This document shows, in pieces, positions 7,470-15,234 of a DNA stretch of 15,960 bases. Location of the stretch: assembly GCA_046073825.1 (NCBI GenBank), contig JBJTMY010000007.1, positions 1 through 15,960 of the forward strand, in the 5' to 3' direction. The translations under genes were made by a program, and so were the position numbers. The DNA is from CAINEC01 sp046073825 (GTDB taxonomy: Bacteria; Bacteroidota; Bacteroidia; AKYH767-A; OLB10). Position 1 is the first letter of the stretch. Each line of letters opens with the position of its first letter. Under the pieces are notes generated by a model. It worked only from the letters and a program-made list of their open reading frames with translations, did not search any database and was not told the DNA's origin.

Positions 7470-8222
7470 TTATTTGTTCTCTTCAGAAAGTAAGTATCCC
7501 GATGTATTATACTGGAACATTTTTTCTGCAAGTGCTCTGCATTCGGCCGCTGCTTGTAATATACTTAATCCTCCAGCATGAATATTAGAAATGCAATTCC
7601 TTTGAGCATTGGTCGATGCTAGCGTTGGATGTAGTGTACTATAAATGCCAATACTTTGAGGCGCCGTTAATCCAGGTCGTTCACCAATGATTACAATCAC
7701 TAACTTGCTTTTGCTTAGCTCGCCAATGTGATCTCCAATCGCAACTCTTCCGTTTTTACAAAGGAATATAGGGTTGATAGCTATTGTTGGAAAATAATTC
7801 CGAATTTCATTTATAATTTCTAGTGTAAGTGCTTGCCCTTGCTCTTCTATTGCTTTAGGAGATAATCCATCAGCAAGTAAAATTGAAATCGAATTTTCTT
7901 TAACGTTTTTTTTTATTTCATGAATTGATTTTTCATTCAGTTTGCTTCCGCTTTGCGGATTTTGTACATAATGACTTCTACTCGTTGCCTCACTTTCTAT
8001 AAGTAAACTTTGGATGTTTTTTTTTGAAAATAGTTCTTTTGTTTTTGTCTGATTCCATTCCGACCAAACAGCATCAACTGCTTTAGCATGAGCCAATTTA
8101 AAACTTAATAATTCCTCTGTGCACAACGATATTCCAGATGTCCTCAAACTAATTCTTGCTGAAGTGTATTGTTTAAGATGATCGCGTTCAGGTAGGCTAC
8201 TTTCTGATTTTATTATTTTCAT
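7470..8222 (-). CDS. eutC: Ethanolamine ammonia-lyase small subunit
   Basis: 250 residues, the light chain of the adenosylcobalamin-dependent enzyme that splits ethanolamine into acetaldehyde and ammonia. Family features are the N-terminal TSARISLRTSG and LAHAKAVDAVW, the middle LADGLSPKAIE segment, and the C-terminal IGERPGL, TLASTNAQRNCISNI and HAGGLS. Length is normal for non-microcompartment forms. Its ATG overlaps the eutB stop in an ATGA (8219-8222), so translation is probably coupled and gives balanced subunits. It is the last gene of the minus-strand run and ends 5 bases from the stop of the convergent Fe-S gene; no hairpin terminator is visible there. It acts in the cytoplasm with EutB. 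Confidence 0.95.
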   Translation of the reverse strand: MKIIKSESSLPERDHLKQYTSARISLRTSGISLCTEELLSFKLAHAKAVDAVWSEWNQTKTKELFSKKNIQSLLIESEATSRSHYVQNPQSGSKLNEKSIHEIKKNVKENSISILLADGLSPKAIEEQGQALTLEIINEIRNYFPTIAINPIFLCKNGRVAIGDHIGELSKSKLVIVIIGERPGLTAPQSIGIYSTLHPTLASTNAQRNCISNIHAGGLSILQAAAECRALAEKMFQYNTSGYLLSEENK

Positions 8223-9595
8223 TTTGTCAGATGGTTAAGTAGTTGTTTGATTCTAGCATTTTCTGATGCTAATTCTCCTGCTTGATTTTGAATCCCCATT
8301 TTTTCTAACCAGGTTACAAATTCAGGAGCTTGATTTCTATTGAATACTTTTCGCACATAGGCAGCATCGTTATAAGAGGTGCTTTGGTATTGCAACATAA
8401 TATCGTCGGAGCCTGGTACCGCCATCATAAAATTGCAATCAGCGGCTGCGAGTAGTGTACATAGATTTTCTAAATCATCCTGGTCGCAATCGGCATGATT
8501 GGTATAGCAAACATCTATCCCCATCGGTAAACCCAATAATTTGCCACAGAAGTGATCTTCTAAGCCCGCTCTGGTTATTTGCTTGCCATTAAATAAATAT
8601 TCAGGACCAATAAATCCAACAACTGAATTGACTAAAAAAGGATTGAATTTTCTAGCCACGGCATAGGCTCTTGCTTCGCATGTTTGCTGATCAACAAAAT
8701 GATTTGCACTGGATGAAAGTGCTGTTCCTTGTCCTGTTTCAAAATAAAAAACTTGACCCGAATTCTTGTTTCTATTATGTGATAAGATTGCTTGTTGCGC
8801 TTCTTCTAGTTCATTTAGGTAAACACCAAATGATTCATTAGCTTTTTGAGTTCCTGCTATCGATTGAAATATTAAATCAACAGGAGCTTTATTTGCAATG
8901 TTGCGTGTTAAACTGTAATGCGATAAAACACAGGATTGCATAGGGATGTCAAATTTTACGCGCAATTCTTCTAACATCGATAAAATAGAAATAACAATTT
9001 CTTCTCGATTACTTACAGGGTTGATTCCAATTACTGCATCTCCACATCCAAATAAAAGTCCATCTAAGATGGACGCCATAATGCCTTTGTTGTCATCGTT
9101 TGGATGGTTGGGCTGTAATCGGGTAGAGAAATGCCCCTTTAATCCAACGGTAGTTCTGAATTGAGTAACAACTTCAATTTTTTTTGAAACTAAAATTAAA
9201 TCTTGCAGTGACATGATTTTGCTAACTGCGGCTGCCATCTCAGGTGTTATTCCATCTTTTACTTGATGAATAATTTTATTTGTTACTTCAGATGATAATA
9301 GCCAATCACGAAATTCTCCAACTGTTAAATGTGAAATAGGAGCAAATGAAGTTGCATCGTGTGAGTCAATGATTAATCGAGTAATATCATCTTTCTCGTA
9401 TTCAATTACTGTTTCGTTTAAAAAGTTTTTTAACGGCACATTTGATAATGTAATTTGTGCAGCAATGCGTTCTTCATAATTGATTGCACAGATTCCAGCT
9501 AATGCATCACCACTTCTAAATGGAGAAGCCTTAGCTAATAATTCACGTAATGATTCAAATTTGTATTGATGATTTCCTAGCTGTGTCTTATACAT
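8219..9595 (-). CDS. eutB: Ethanolamine ammonia-lyase large subunit
   Basis: 458 residues, the catalytic TIM-barrel chain. Motifs are RLQPNHPNDD (159-168), GDAVIGINP (185-193), FYFETGQGTALSS (283-295), DVCYTNHADCDQDD (361-374) and PGSDDIML (394-401). The residues matching the E. coli active site (Arg160, Gln162, Asn193, Glu287, Asp362) are all present one position earlier: R159, Q161, N192, E286 and D361. The enzyme should therefore be active if B12 is supplied. Its ATG overlaps the end of the permease gene by 8 bases and its stop overlaps the eutC start by 4, so eat-eutB-eutC read as one unit. The reactivase EutA, which normally rescues the damaged cofactor, is not in view. Confidence 0.97.
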   Translation of the reverse strand: MYKTQLGNHQYKFESLRELLAKASPFRSGDALAGICAINYEERIAAQITLSNVPLKNFLNETVIEYEKDDITRLIIDSHDATSFAPISHLTVGEFRDWLLSSEVTNKIIHQVKDGITPEMAAAVSKIMSLQDLILVSKKIEVVTQFRTTVGLKGHFSTRLQPNHPNDDNKGIMASILDGLLFGCGDAVIGINPVSNREEIVISILSMLEELRVKFDIPMQSCVLSHYSLTRNIANKAPVDLIFQSIAGTQKANESFGVYLNELEEAQQAILSHNRNKNSGQVFYFETGQGTALSSSANHFVDQQTCEARAYAVARKFNPFLVNSVVGFIGPEYLFNGKQITRAGLEDHFCGKLLGLPMGIDVCYTNHADCDQDDLENLCTLLAAADCNFMMAVPGSDDIMLQYQSTSYNDAAYVRKVFNRNQAPEFVTWLEKMGIQNQAGELASENARIKQLLNHLTK

Positions 9596-10892
9596 TTGTT
9601 TTACGCTTTGAATTTATTTCGTAAATTATCATTATGACAAGTCCTCCAGCAAAAAATAGACACCCTAGGAGGACATTAAAATAAAACATGGCTATCAAGC
9701 ATACAATTCCCAGTAATAGAGCAATTAACGGTATGATAGGGTAGTATGGAACGCTATACGGTCTTTGCAATGTAGGTTGTTTTTTTCTTAATGCAAACAA
9801 TGCAAGCAAACTAATGATGTACATACTAGTCGCGCCCATAGCCGATAGTATTATCAATTCACTAGTCTTTCCCGACAAAATACTGATTACGCCAATGAAT
9901 AATCCGATTTTTAACGCCAAATCGGGTGTTTTGTAACGGCTATGAATATGTGCTAATTGATTGGGCAGTATTCCCGCTCTAGCCAAAGCAAATAGCTGAC
10001 GTGAGTAGCTTGTAATGATGCTATTAAAAGACGCGATCAAACCAAAGATGCCAACACCCGCTATCAGTGCTGTTAAACGATTTCCTTTCCCTAAAAGAAT
10101 TCCAATTGTTTCTGGTAATGGGTAGTCAATAGTTGTTAGCTGATTCCATGGAACTGCAGCACAGGTGAAATACATCACTCCAATGGCAAGAACACAAAGT
10201 GTAACAATGCCTGTTAAGTATCCAATAGGTAAACTCTTTTTCGGTTCTTTTACCTCTTCTGAAACCATCGCTACTCCTTCAATGGCCAGGTACAACCAAA
10301 TCGCAAAAGGAATAGCCGAAAATATTTCTTTAAATCCCGTGTAAGAGGTGCTATAAATTAATTCAACGTTTTTGAATTGGTGATGTGAAGAGGTAATGCC
10401 AATATAAATTAGCAGCTCAATTATAGCGAGTAGAGTAACTAATAATGTAAATGTGGCGCTTTCTTTAATCCCAATTAGATTTATATAGGTGAAAATGAAA
10501 TATGCTGTTAATGCAACGATGGTAGTATCGAACATGGGATGCAAAAAATGTATATAGCTCCCGAGTGCAATAGCAATAGCAGGTGTAGCAAGAACAAACT
10601 CAACTACTGTCGCATAACCAGTAAAAACAGCTAATCTTCTCCCCAATGCTTTATCTGCAAACGTAAAAGGACCCCCTGCCTCCGGCAATGCTGTGGTAAG
10701 TTCAGTAAAACTAAATACAAAGCAAAGGTAAAAGATGGTGATTATTAAAGTTGCAATGAACATTCCCATCGGTCCACCAGCGGCCCAGCCATAATTCCAT
10801 CCAAAGTACTCTCCTGAGATAACCAATCCAACGGCTAATGCCCAAATATGAATACTTGTAAGCGATTTTTTTAACGTGTTGGATTCTGCCAT
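9588..10892 (-). CDS. eat: Ethanolamine permease, APC superfamily
   Basis: 434 residues from the ATG at 10892. A TTG two codons upstream is also open but overlaps the TAnnTTTG promoter element, so it is unlikely to be in the mRNA. The first membrane segment carries the ethanolamine permease signature GLVISGEYFGWNYGWAAGG, and the next loop has EAGGPFTFAD. About 12 hydrophobic segments are spread along the chain. Expected role: import of ethanolamine across the inner membrane, coupled to the ion gradient. The gene overlaps eutB by 8 bases, which strongly supports the substrate. The last residues are basic (KRKT) and cytoplasmic-looking. A relative acting on another amine or amino acid is possible but unlikely in this context. 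Confidence 0.93.
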   Translation of the reverse strand: MAESNTLKKSLTSIHIWALAVGLVISGEYFGWNYGWAAGGPMGMFIATLIITIFYLCFVFSFTELTTALPEAGGPFTFADKALGRRLAVFTGYATVVEFVLATPAIAIALGSYIHFLHPMFDTTIVALTAYFIFTYINLIGIKESATFTLLVTLLAIIELLIYIGITSSHHQFKNVELIYSTSYTGFKEIFSAIPFAIWLYLAIEGVAMVSEEVKEPKKSLPIGYLTGIVTLCVLAIGVMYFTCAAVPWNQLTTIDYPLPETIGILLGKGNRLTALIAGVGIFGLIASFNSIITSYSRQLFALARAGILPNQLAHIHSRYKTPDLALKIGLFIGVISILSGKTSELIILSAMGATSMYIISLLALFALRKKQPTLQRPYSVPYYPIIPLIALLLGIVCLIAMFYFNVLLGCLFFAGGLVIMIIYEINSKRKTNV

Positions 10893-10895
10893 GTT

Positions 10896-10903
10896 CAAAT
10901 CTA
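10896..10903 (-). promoter_or_regulatory. TAnnTTTG -7 promoter element of eat-eutB-eutC
   Basis: Read on the minus strand, TAGATTTG fits the Bacteroidota -7 consensus and ends 3 bases before the ATG at 10892. The mRNA would be almost leaderless. It gives the ethanolamine genes their own promoter apart from the upstream run. No clear -33 TTG is seen. Confidence 0.45.
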
Positions 10904-10904
10904 A

Positions 10905-10921
10905 TCAAATAAATGATTTGA
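10905..10921. promoter_or_regulatory. Inverted repeat inside the eat promoter, possible operator
   Basis: TCAAAT and ATTTGA form perfect 6-base arms around 5 bases. The repeat starts one base upstream of the TAGATTTG -7 element, in the spacer where a bound regulator would block the polymerase. No regulator gene is adjacent, and AT-rich inverted repeats of this length also occur by chance. Confidence 0.3.
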
Positions 10922-10952
10922 GAAAATCACTAAATAGTTTCTAAAAAAATAA

Positions 10953-11804
10953 CTACACCATCATCGCACCAATAATCAATACCATTGCTCCTAGAATTTG
11001 TTGATTACTGATTTTTTCTTTTTGAATGTATTTTGAGATAAAAACAGTCGTTGCTGGTTGTACCGCACTAATAAGCGTAAAATATATGATATTGCTGTTG
11101 TATAACGCAAAATTAGAACCCATTATTCCACCAACTGTGAGTACGGCGAGTAATAATACATTTTTTGATTTCACTAAAAAATTGTTTGAAATTGATTGTT
11201 CTTTTCGACTAGTTCTGAACAACAAAATCGCTGAAATGATTAATACGGTGATTTCCTGAAATAAGGCGTAAGTAGTTGGATTGCTTAAAGAAATTCCTGA
11301 TTTAAATCCTCGGTTTGCAATCGCCCAGCATAAGCCTGCCCCTAGGGCGAGTATCGTGCCTTGTGTTGGAAGTTTTATATTTAGCAGGTCTTTGTCAATT
11401 AATACAAGTCCGGAAATATATAATATTGAAATAGTCCAGAACTTACGAGGTAGTGTAATACTGTCAAAGTAATACGACAGAATGATGCCGAAAAGAATAC
11501 TCCATAATATAACGGCTCCGGAAATACCGCTTGCTTGTTTTTTTAATGATTCTATGAATAATAATAGTCCCACAAGACTTATCAATATTGAAGGCGAAGC
11601 ATAGCGATAAGCCAGTATTGCTTGATTTATATGGTTAAATGTCTTGATGTTGAAAATGTAAATTATAGCAGATAATAATGTAATAGTAATAACACTCCGA
11701 TAGAAAAGTATCTCTGGATTATTGTATTTTGACTGTAAATTTCGCCATAAACAATTGCTTATGCCAAAACAAGTCATCCCAAATAGTAAGAAAATAAAAG
11801 ACAT
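10953..11804 (-). CDS. EamA/DMT-superfamily permease
   Basis: 283 residues from the ATG at 11804. The upstream TTG at 11822 lies on the promoter element and is unlikely to be used. There are about ten hydrophobic segments in two halves, as in EamA transporters, with Asn, Trp and Arg (SNCLWRN) after the first helix, a GISGA segment in the first half and a SAVQPATTVFISKYI segment near the end, like the paired helix ends of the family. It sits in the inner membrane. Substrate cannot be read from the sequence; relatives export amino acids, nucleobases or other metabolites. It lies 39 bases after purB and 60 bases before eat, in the same direction. A link to ethanolamine use is possible but unsupported. 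Confidence 0.8.
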   Translation of the reverse strand: MSFIFLLFGMTCFGISNCLWRNLQSKYNNPEILFYRSVITITLLSAIIYIFNIKTFNHINQAILAYRYASPSILISLVGLLLFIESLKKQASGISGAVILWSILFGIILSYYFDSITLPRKFWTISILYISGLVLIDKDLLNIKLPTQGTILALGAGLCWAIANRGFKSGISLSNPTTYALFQEITVLIISAILLFRTSRKEQSISNNFLVKSKNVLLLAVLTVGGIMGSNFALYNSNIIYFTLISAVQPATTVFISKYIQKEKISNQQILGAMVLIIGAMMV

Positions 11805-11819
11805 TGCGAATAAGTTCCG

Positions 11820-11827
11820 CAAATATA
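11820..11827 (-). promoter_or_regulatory. TAnnTTTG -7 promoter element of the EamA permease gene
   Basis: On the minus strand TATATTTG ends 15 bases before the ATG at 11804. It falls in the 39-base gap after purB and suggests a promoter inside the eight-gene run. The -33 region is only A/T-rich. Confidence 0.4.
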
Positions 11828-11843
11828 CTATTCTATATTTATA

Positions 11844-13196
11844 TTAAAAATTATAAGTTATTCCAATATAATTATGAGGGGTAATCTTTAATAACTCCTC
11901 TTTTATATCAGTGTTTACATCTAATGTTTGAATGAAATCTTTGATAGTCTGCTCATTGATTTTTTCGCCTGTTCTAGTTAGCGATTTTAACGCCTCATAA
12001 GGATTCGGATAGGATTCTCGTCTTAGTATGGTTTGTATTGCTTCTGCAACTACTGCCCAGTTATTCTCTAAATCGTTGTGAAGTACGTCCTTATTAACAC
12101 TGATTTTATTTAATCCTTTGGTTAACGATGCCAAGGCAATTGAAATATGTGCAAAAGGAACTCCGATGTTTCTTAACACGGTAGAGTCCGTCAAGTCACG
12201 CTGTAATCTCGATACAGGTAATTTAGAAGATAGATGTTCTAATAGGGCATTAGATAATCCTAAATTGCCTTCAGCGTTTTCAAAATCAATTGGATTTACT
12301 TTGTGAGGCATTGCCGATGAACCAACTTCATTCGCCACTACTTTTTGAGTAAAGTAGTTCAACGAAATATAGGTCCAAATGTCTCTGCTCAAATCTATTA
12401 ATATGGTGTTGATGCGTTTCATTGCATCAAACAAAGCCGCCATATTATCATAGGATTCAATTTGTGTAGTGTACGGTGATCGTTTTAGTCCTAATGTTAA
12501 TACAAATTTATTAGCAAATGTCTCCCAGTCTGTTTGCGGATAGGCTACAACGTGAGCATTGAAATTGCCCGTAGCTCCACCAAATTTTGCTGTGTTAGGG
12601 ATTTCTTGTAATTGAATTAACTGTTGCTCTAAACGATGTTTGAAGATGTAAATTTCTTTGCCTAACTGAGTAGGAGAGGCCGGCTGCCCATGTGTACGTG
12701 CTAACATAGGAATTCCTTTCCAGATAGTACTTAACTCTTGCAGCTTGTCAAGTAATTGGTTTATTTCCTTGTAATAAACATTTTGTAATGCCTCTTGAAC
12801 CGACAAAGGAATCGAGGTGTTATTGATGTCTTGACTCGTTAATCCAAAATGTATAAACTCTTTGTACTCACTTAAGTTTAATTTGTCAAACGATTCCTTT
12901 AAAAAATATTCTACCGCTTTTACATCATGGTTGGTAGTGCGTTCAATGGTTTTAATTTTCAATGCATCGTCACTCGAAAAATCTTCATATAGTTTTCTTA
13001 AGCTGCTGTAACAATCAGCCGAAATATTTTTTAATTGCGACAATGGAATTTCACATAACGCAATAAAGTATTCAACTTCTACTTTTACTCTATACTTAAT
13101 TAATGCTTCTTCCGAAAAATAGTTGGTCAACGGTTCGCATACTTTGAAATAACGACCATCAACAGGAGAGATTGCATTGAGTGAATTTAATTCCAT
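11844..13196 (-). CDS. purB: Adenylosuccinate lyase
   Basis: 450 residues of the E. coli PurB type (N-terminus MELNSLNAISPVDGRY). The enzyme acts twice in purine synthesis: it removes fumarate from SAICAR to give AICAR and from adenylosuccinate to give AMP. Visible motifs are TSQDIN (120-125), the THG histidine H169 in ARTHGQPASPTQLGK, and the fumarase/aspartase-superfamily signature GSSAMPHKVNPIDFENAEG (292-310), whose S294 lies in the flexible catalytic loop. Length is normal. It starts 18 bases after fabD ends, in the same direction, so it is probably co-transcribed with fabD and the two pterin genes. Confidence 0.97.
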   Translation of the reverse strand: MELNSLNAISPVDGRYFKVCEPLTNYFSEEALIKYRVKVEVEYFIALCEIPLSQLKNISADCYSSLRKLYEDFSSDDALKIKTIERTTNHDVKAVEYFLKESFDKLNLSEYKEFIHFGLTSQDINNTSIPLSVQEALQNVYYKEINQLLDKLQELSTIWKGIPMLARTHGQPASPTQLGKEIYIFKHRLEQQLIQLQEIPNTAKFGGATGNFNAHVVAYPQTDWETFANKFVLTLGLKRSPYTTQIESYDNMAALFDAMKRINTILIDLSRDIWTYISLNYFTQKVVANEVGSSAMPHKVNPIDFENAEGNLGLSNALLEHLSSKLPVSRLQRDLTDSTVLRNIGVPFAHISIALASLTKGLNKISVNKDVLHNDLENNWAVVAEAIQTILRRESYPNPYEALKSLTRTGEKINEQTIKDFIQTLDVNTDIKEELLKITPHNYIGITYNF

Positions 13197-13214
13197 GATT
13201 CTAATTAACGTTTG

Positions 13215-14090
13215 TTAGGCCGACAATACTTCAGCTTCTTTATGAATTTTCTTAACTAATCCTTGTAATACTTTTCCTGGTCCTACTTCAATAAAGGTGG
13301 TTGCTCCGTCACTCACCATGTTTTGAACGGATTGTGTCCATTTTACCGGTGCTGTTAACTGAGCAATTAGGTTTTTTTTGATTTCTTCTGCATTTCGGTG
13401 AGGCATAGCCGTTACATTTTGATAGATGGCACAGCTTGGTTCATGAAAGGTGGTCGCTTCAATAGCAGCAGCAAGTCGTTCGCGGGCTGGTTCCATCAAC
13501 GGACTATGAAATGCTCCTCCAACAGGAAGAAGTAACGCTCGTTTTGCTCCTGCTGCTGTAAGCTTTTCACATGCCTCTTTTACTCCTTCAACTGAACCAG
13601 ATATTACAAGCTGTCCCGGACAATTATAATTAGCCGCTACTACAACGTTATCTATGCCTGCACAAATCTCTTCTACTTTGGCATCATCTAATGCAAGTAC
13701 CGCCGCCATTGTTCCAGGAACTGCTTCACATGCAGCTTGCATGGCGTTTGCACGCTCTATCACTAATCGTAAACCATCTTCAAATGATAAGGTGCCATTG
13801 GCTGTTAAGGCGGAGAATTCACCAAGTGAATGTCCCGCTACCATATCTGGCTGAAAGTTCTCACCTAATGTTTTAGCTAAAATTACTGAGTGTATAAAAA
13901 TAGAAGGTTGTGTTACTTTCGTTTGTTTCAAATCTTCTTCTGTTCCAAAAAACATTAAATCTGATATACGAAACCCTATTATTTCGTTGGCTTTTTCAAA
14001 CAGTTCTTTTGCAAGTGCTGAACTTTCATAAAGTTCTTTTCCCATTCCTACAAATTGAGATCCTTGTCCAGGAAAAATATATGCTTTCAT
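13215..14090 (-). CDS. fabD: Malonyl-CoA:acyl carrier protein transacylase
   Basis: 291 residues. It moves malonyl groups from CoA to acyl carrier protein, feeding the elongation cycle of fatty acid synthesis in the cytoplasm. The start FPGQGSQ is typical. The active-site serine is S88 in GHSLGE, R113 in the IERANAMQ segment binds the malonyl carboxylate in relatives, and H195 in GAFHSPLME completes the Ser-His pair. The C-terminal VEVGPGKVL-like segment (IEVGPGKVLQGL) is present. It starts 9 bases after folE and ends 18 bases before purB. A trans-acyltransferase from a polyketide pathway would look similar, but no such genes are nearby and length and context fit FabD. Confidence 0.95.
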   Translation of the reverse strand: MKAYIFPGQGSQFVGMGKELYESSALAKELFEKANEIIGFRISDLMFFGTEEDLKQTKVTQPSIFIHSVILAKTLGENFQPDMVAGHSLGEFSALTANGTLSFEDGLRLVIERANAMQAACEAVPGTMAAVLALDDAKVEEICAGIDNVVVAANYNCPGQLVISGSVEGVKEACEKLTAAGAKRALLLPVGGAFHSPLMEPARERLAAAIEATTFHEPSCAIYQNVTAMPHRNAEEIKKNLIAQLTAPVKWTQSVQNMVSDGATTFIEVGPGKVLQGLVKKIHKEAEVLSA

Positions 14091-14099
14091 TATTTATAA

Positions 14100-14714
14100 T
14101 TATCGATTGTTTGATATTAAACTGATAAATTCTTTTCGTGTGCGATCGTTTTCAAATTCGCCTGTAAACGCAGAGGTGGTTGTGATGGAATTTTGCTTCT
14201 GCACTCCTCGCATCTGCATGCAGAGGTGCTGTGCTTCTATCACTACTGCAACGCCTAATGGATTTAATGTGTTTTGGATGCAATCTCTGATTTCAGTTGT
14301 TAATCGCTCTTGTACTTGCAATCTTCTAGAAAATGCATCTACAATTCTTGGAATTTTACTTAGTCCAACGATGTAATGATTTGGAATGTAAGCCACGTGT
14401 GCTTTACCAAAAAATGGTAACATGTGATGTTCACACATAGAATATACCTCAATGTCTTTTACAATCACCATTTGCTGATACTCTTCTTTAAACTTTGCAG
14501 AGTTTAATATTGCAACGGGGTCTAGATCGTAACCATGTGTAAGGTATTGCAACGATTTTGCAACGCGTTCCGGAGTTTTTAAAAGTCCTTCTCGTTCCGG
14601 ATTTTCTCCTAATTCAATGAGAATGTCTTTGTAATGACTTGCTATGCTTTCAATCTTCTTTTGATTGTAGATGTCTTTCTTAGTATATCCTTCTTCGTTA
14701 GTTGAATGTTCCAT
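14100..14714 (-). CDS. folE: GTP cyclohydrolase I
   Basis: 204 residues. It converts GTP to 7,8-dihydroneopterin triphosphate, the first step of folate, biopterin and queuosine synthesis. Zinc ligands C94 and H97 in the motif CEHHMLPFFGKAHVAY and C165 in the AQHLCMQMRG motif are all present, as are GLSKIPRIV and the RLQVQERLT helix. The N-terminal part, rich in Lys and Glu, is a usual regulatory or oligomer arm. Only 2 bases separate it from the pterin synthase gene upstream, which uses its product, so the two work in sequence. It lies 9 bases before fabD. Confidence 0.97.
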   Translation of the reverse strand: MEHSTNEEGYTKKDIYNQKKIESIASHYKDILIELGENPEREGLLKTPERVAKSLQYLTHGYDLDPVAILNSAKFKEEYQQMVIVKDIEVYSMCEHHMLPFFGKAHVAYIPNHYIVGLSKIPRIVDAFSRRLQVQERLTTEIRDCIQNTLNPLGVAVVIEAQHLCMQMRGVQKQNSITTTSAFTGEFENDRTRKEFISLISNNR

Positions 14715-14716
14715 TT

Positions 14717-15133
14717 TTAATTTCCTCCAAAGTATTCTACAAAATTATTTTCCGTTTCAAAAAGTTTGATGCAATGTAGTTGGCAACCCTTGGCGTTAAT
14801 TTCACGCTCCAGCTGATTCCAAATGGCAATTGTTAAAATTTCCGTAGAAGCCATTTTCCCTTCCATAAAATCAACATCTAAATTGATGTTCTTATGGTCA
14901 AGTTTATCGATTACACGTTCTTTAATTAGCTTGCTCAAAAATTTTAAATCGATAACAAACCCTGTTTCTTCCGCAGGCTCGCCTTTTACGGTTACAAATA
15001 ATTCGTAATTGTGTCCATGCCAATTGGGATTGGCACATTTTCCAAAAACTGCGGCATTTTTATCTTCCGACCAATCTGGTCGATGAAGTTTGTGGGCAGC
15101 ATTAAAGTGTTCTTTTCTTGTAATGTAGATCAT
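14717..15133 (-). CDS. 6-pyruvoyl-tetrahydropterin synthase/QueD-family protein, animal-type motif
   Basis: 138 residues from the ATG at 15133. A GTG at 15169 is also open but overlaps the promoter element, and the family starts close to MIYITRKEHFNAAH. Zinc ligands are H14, H39 and H41; the catalytic Cys is C33. The spacing is C-x5-HGH (GKCANPNWHGHNY), as in animal 6-pyruvoyl-tetrahydropterin synthase, not C-x3-HGH as in E. coli QueD. LDHKN (positions about 93-97) and the ending FETENN-x-VEYxGG also follow the animal enzyme. The expected reaction is conversion of dihydroneopterin triphosphate, the FolE product, to 6-pyruvoyl-tetrahydropterin. It is translated just before folE (2-base gap). 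No sepiapterin reductase is in view, so the end product (a biopterin-like pterin, or still queuosine precursor) is open. Confidence 0.88.
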   Translation of the reverse strand: MIYITRKEHFNAAHKLHRPDWSEDKNAAVFGKCANPNWHGHNYELFVTVKGEPAEETGFVIDLKFLSKLIKERVIDKLDHKNINLDVDFMEGKMASTEILTIAIWNQLEREINAKGCQLHCIKLFETENNFVEYFGGN

Positions 15134-15168
15134 ATTTAGGGGTTTTACCCTCTTTGAACAAGGTAGCA

Positions 15169-15176
15169 CAAAATTA
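15169..15176 (-). promoter_or_regulatory. TAnnTTTG -7 promoter element of the pterin-fabD-purB run
   Basis: On the minus strand TAATTTTG ends 35 bases before the ATG at 15133. CTG stands 18 bases upstream where TTG is expected. It faces away from the mqnB element across about 45 bases, so this gap is a divergent promoter region. Confidence 0.5.
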
Positions 15177-15222
15177 GTTTATTTTAGAGTAAAACAGGAT
15201 GTTCAACTATAAAGTATTGTTA

Positions 15223-15230
15223 TAAATTTG
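15223..15230 (+). promoter_or_regulatory. TAnnTTTG -7 promoter element of mqnB
   Basis: TAAATTTG ends 4 bases before the ATG at 15235, so transcription should start at or next to the start codon. TTC at 15202-15204, 18 bases upstream, is the nearest thing to a -33 TTG. Confidence 0.5.
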
Positions 15231-15234
15231 CCCT

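Noticed and set aside
10893..10952. Cobalamin riboswitch before the B12-dependent ethanolamine genes
   Set aside because: The gap is only 60 bases, AT-rich, and lacks a B12-box-like GCCACTG; the space is too short for the fold.
11026..11472. Plus-strand open frames opposite the EamA permease
   Set aside because: These are antisense shadows of a hydrophobic gene, with no family resemblance and no promoter.
13654..14125. Plus-strand open frames opposite fabD
   Set aside because: fabD is certain from its GHSLGE and GAFHSP motifs; the opposite frames have no recognisable features.
15134..15169. GTG start adding 12 residues to the pterin synthase
   Set aside because: The GTG overlaps the TAATTTTG promoter element and the family normally begins at MIYITRKEHFNAAH.
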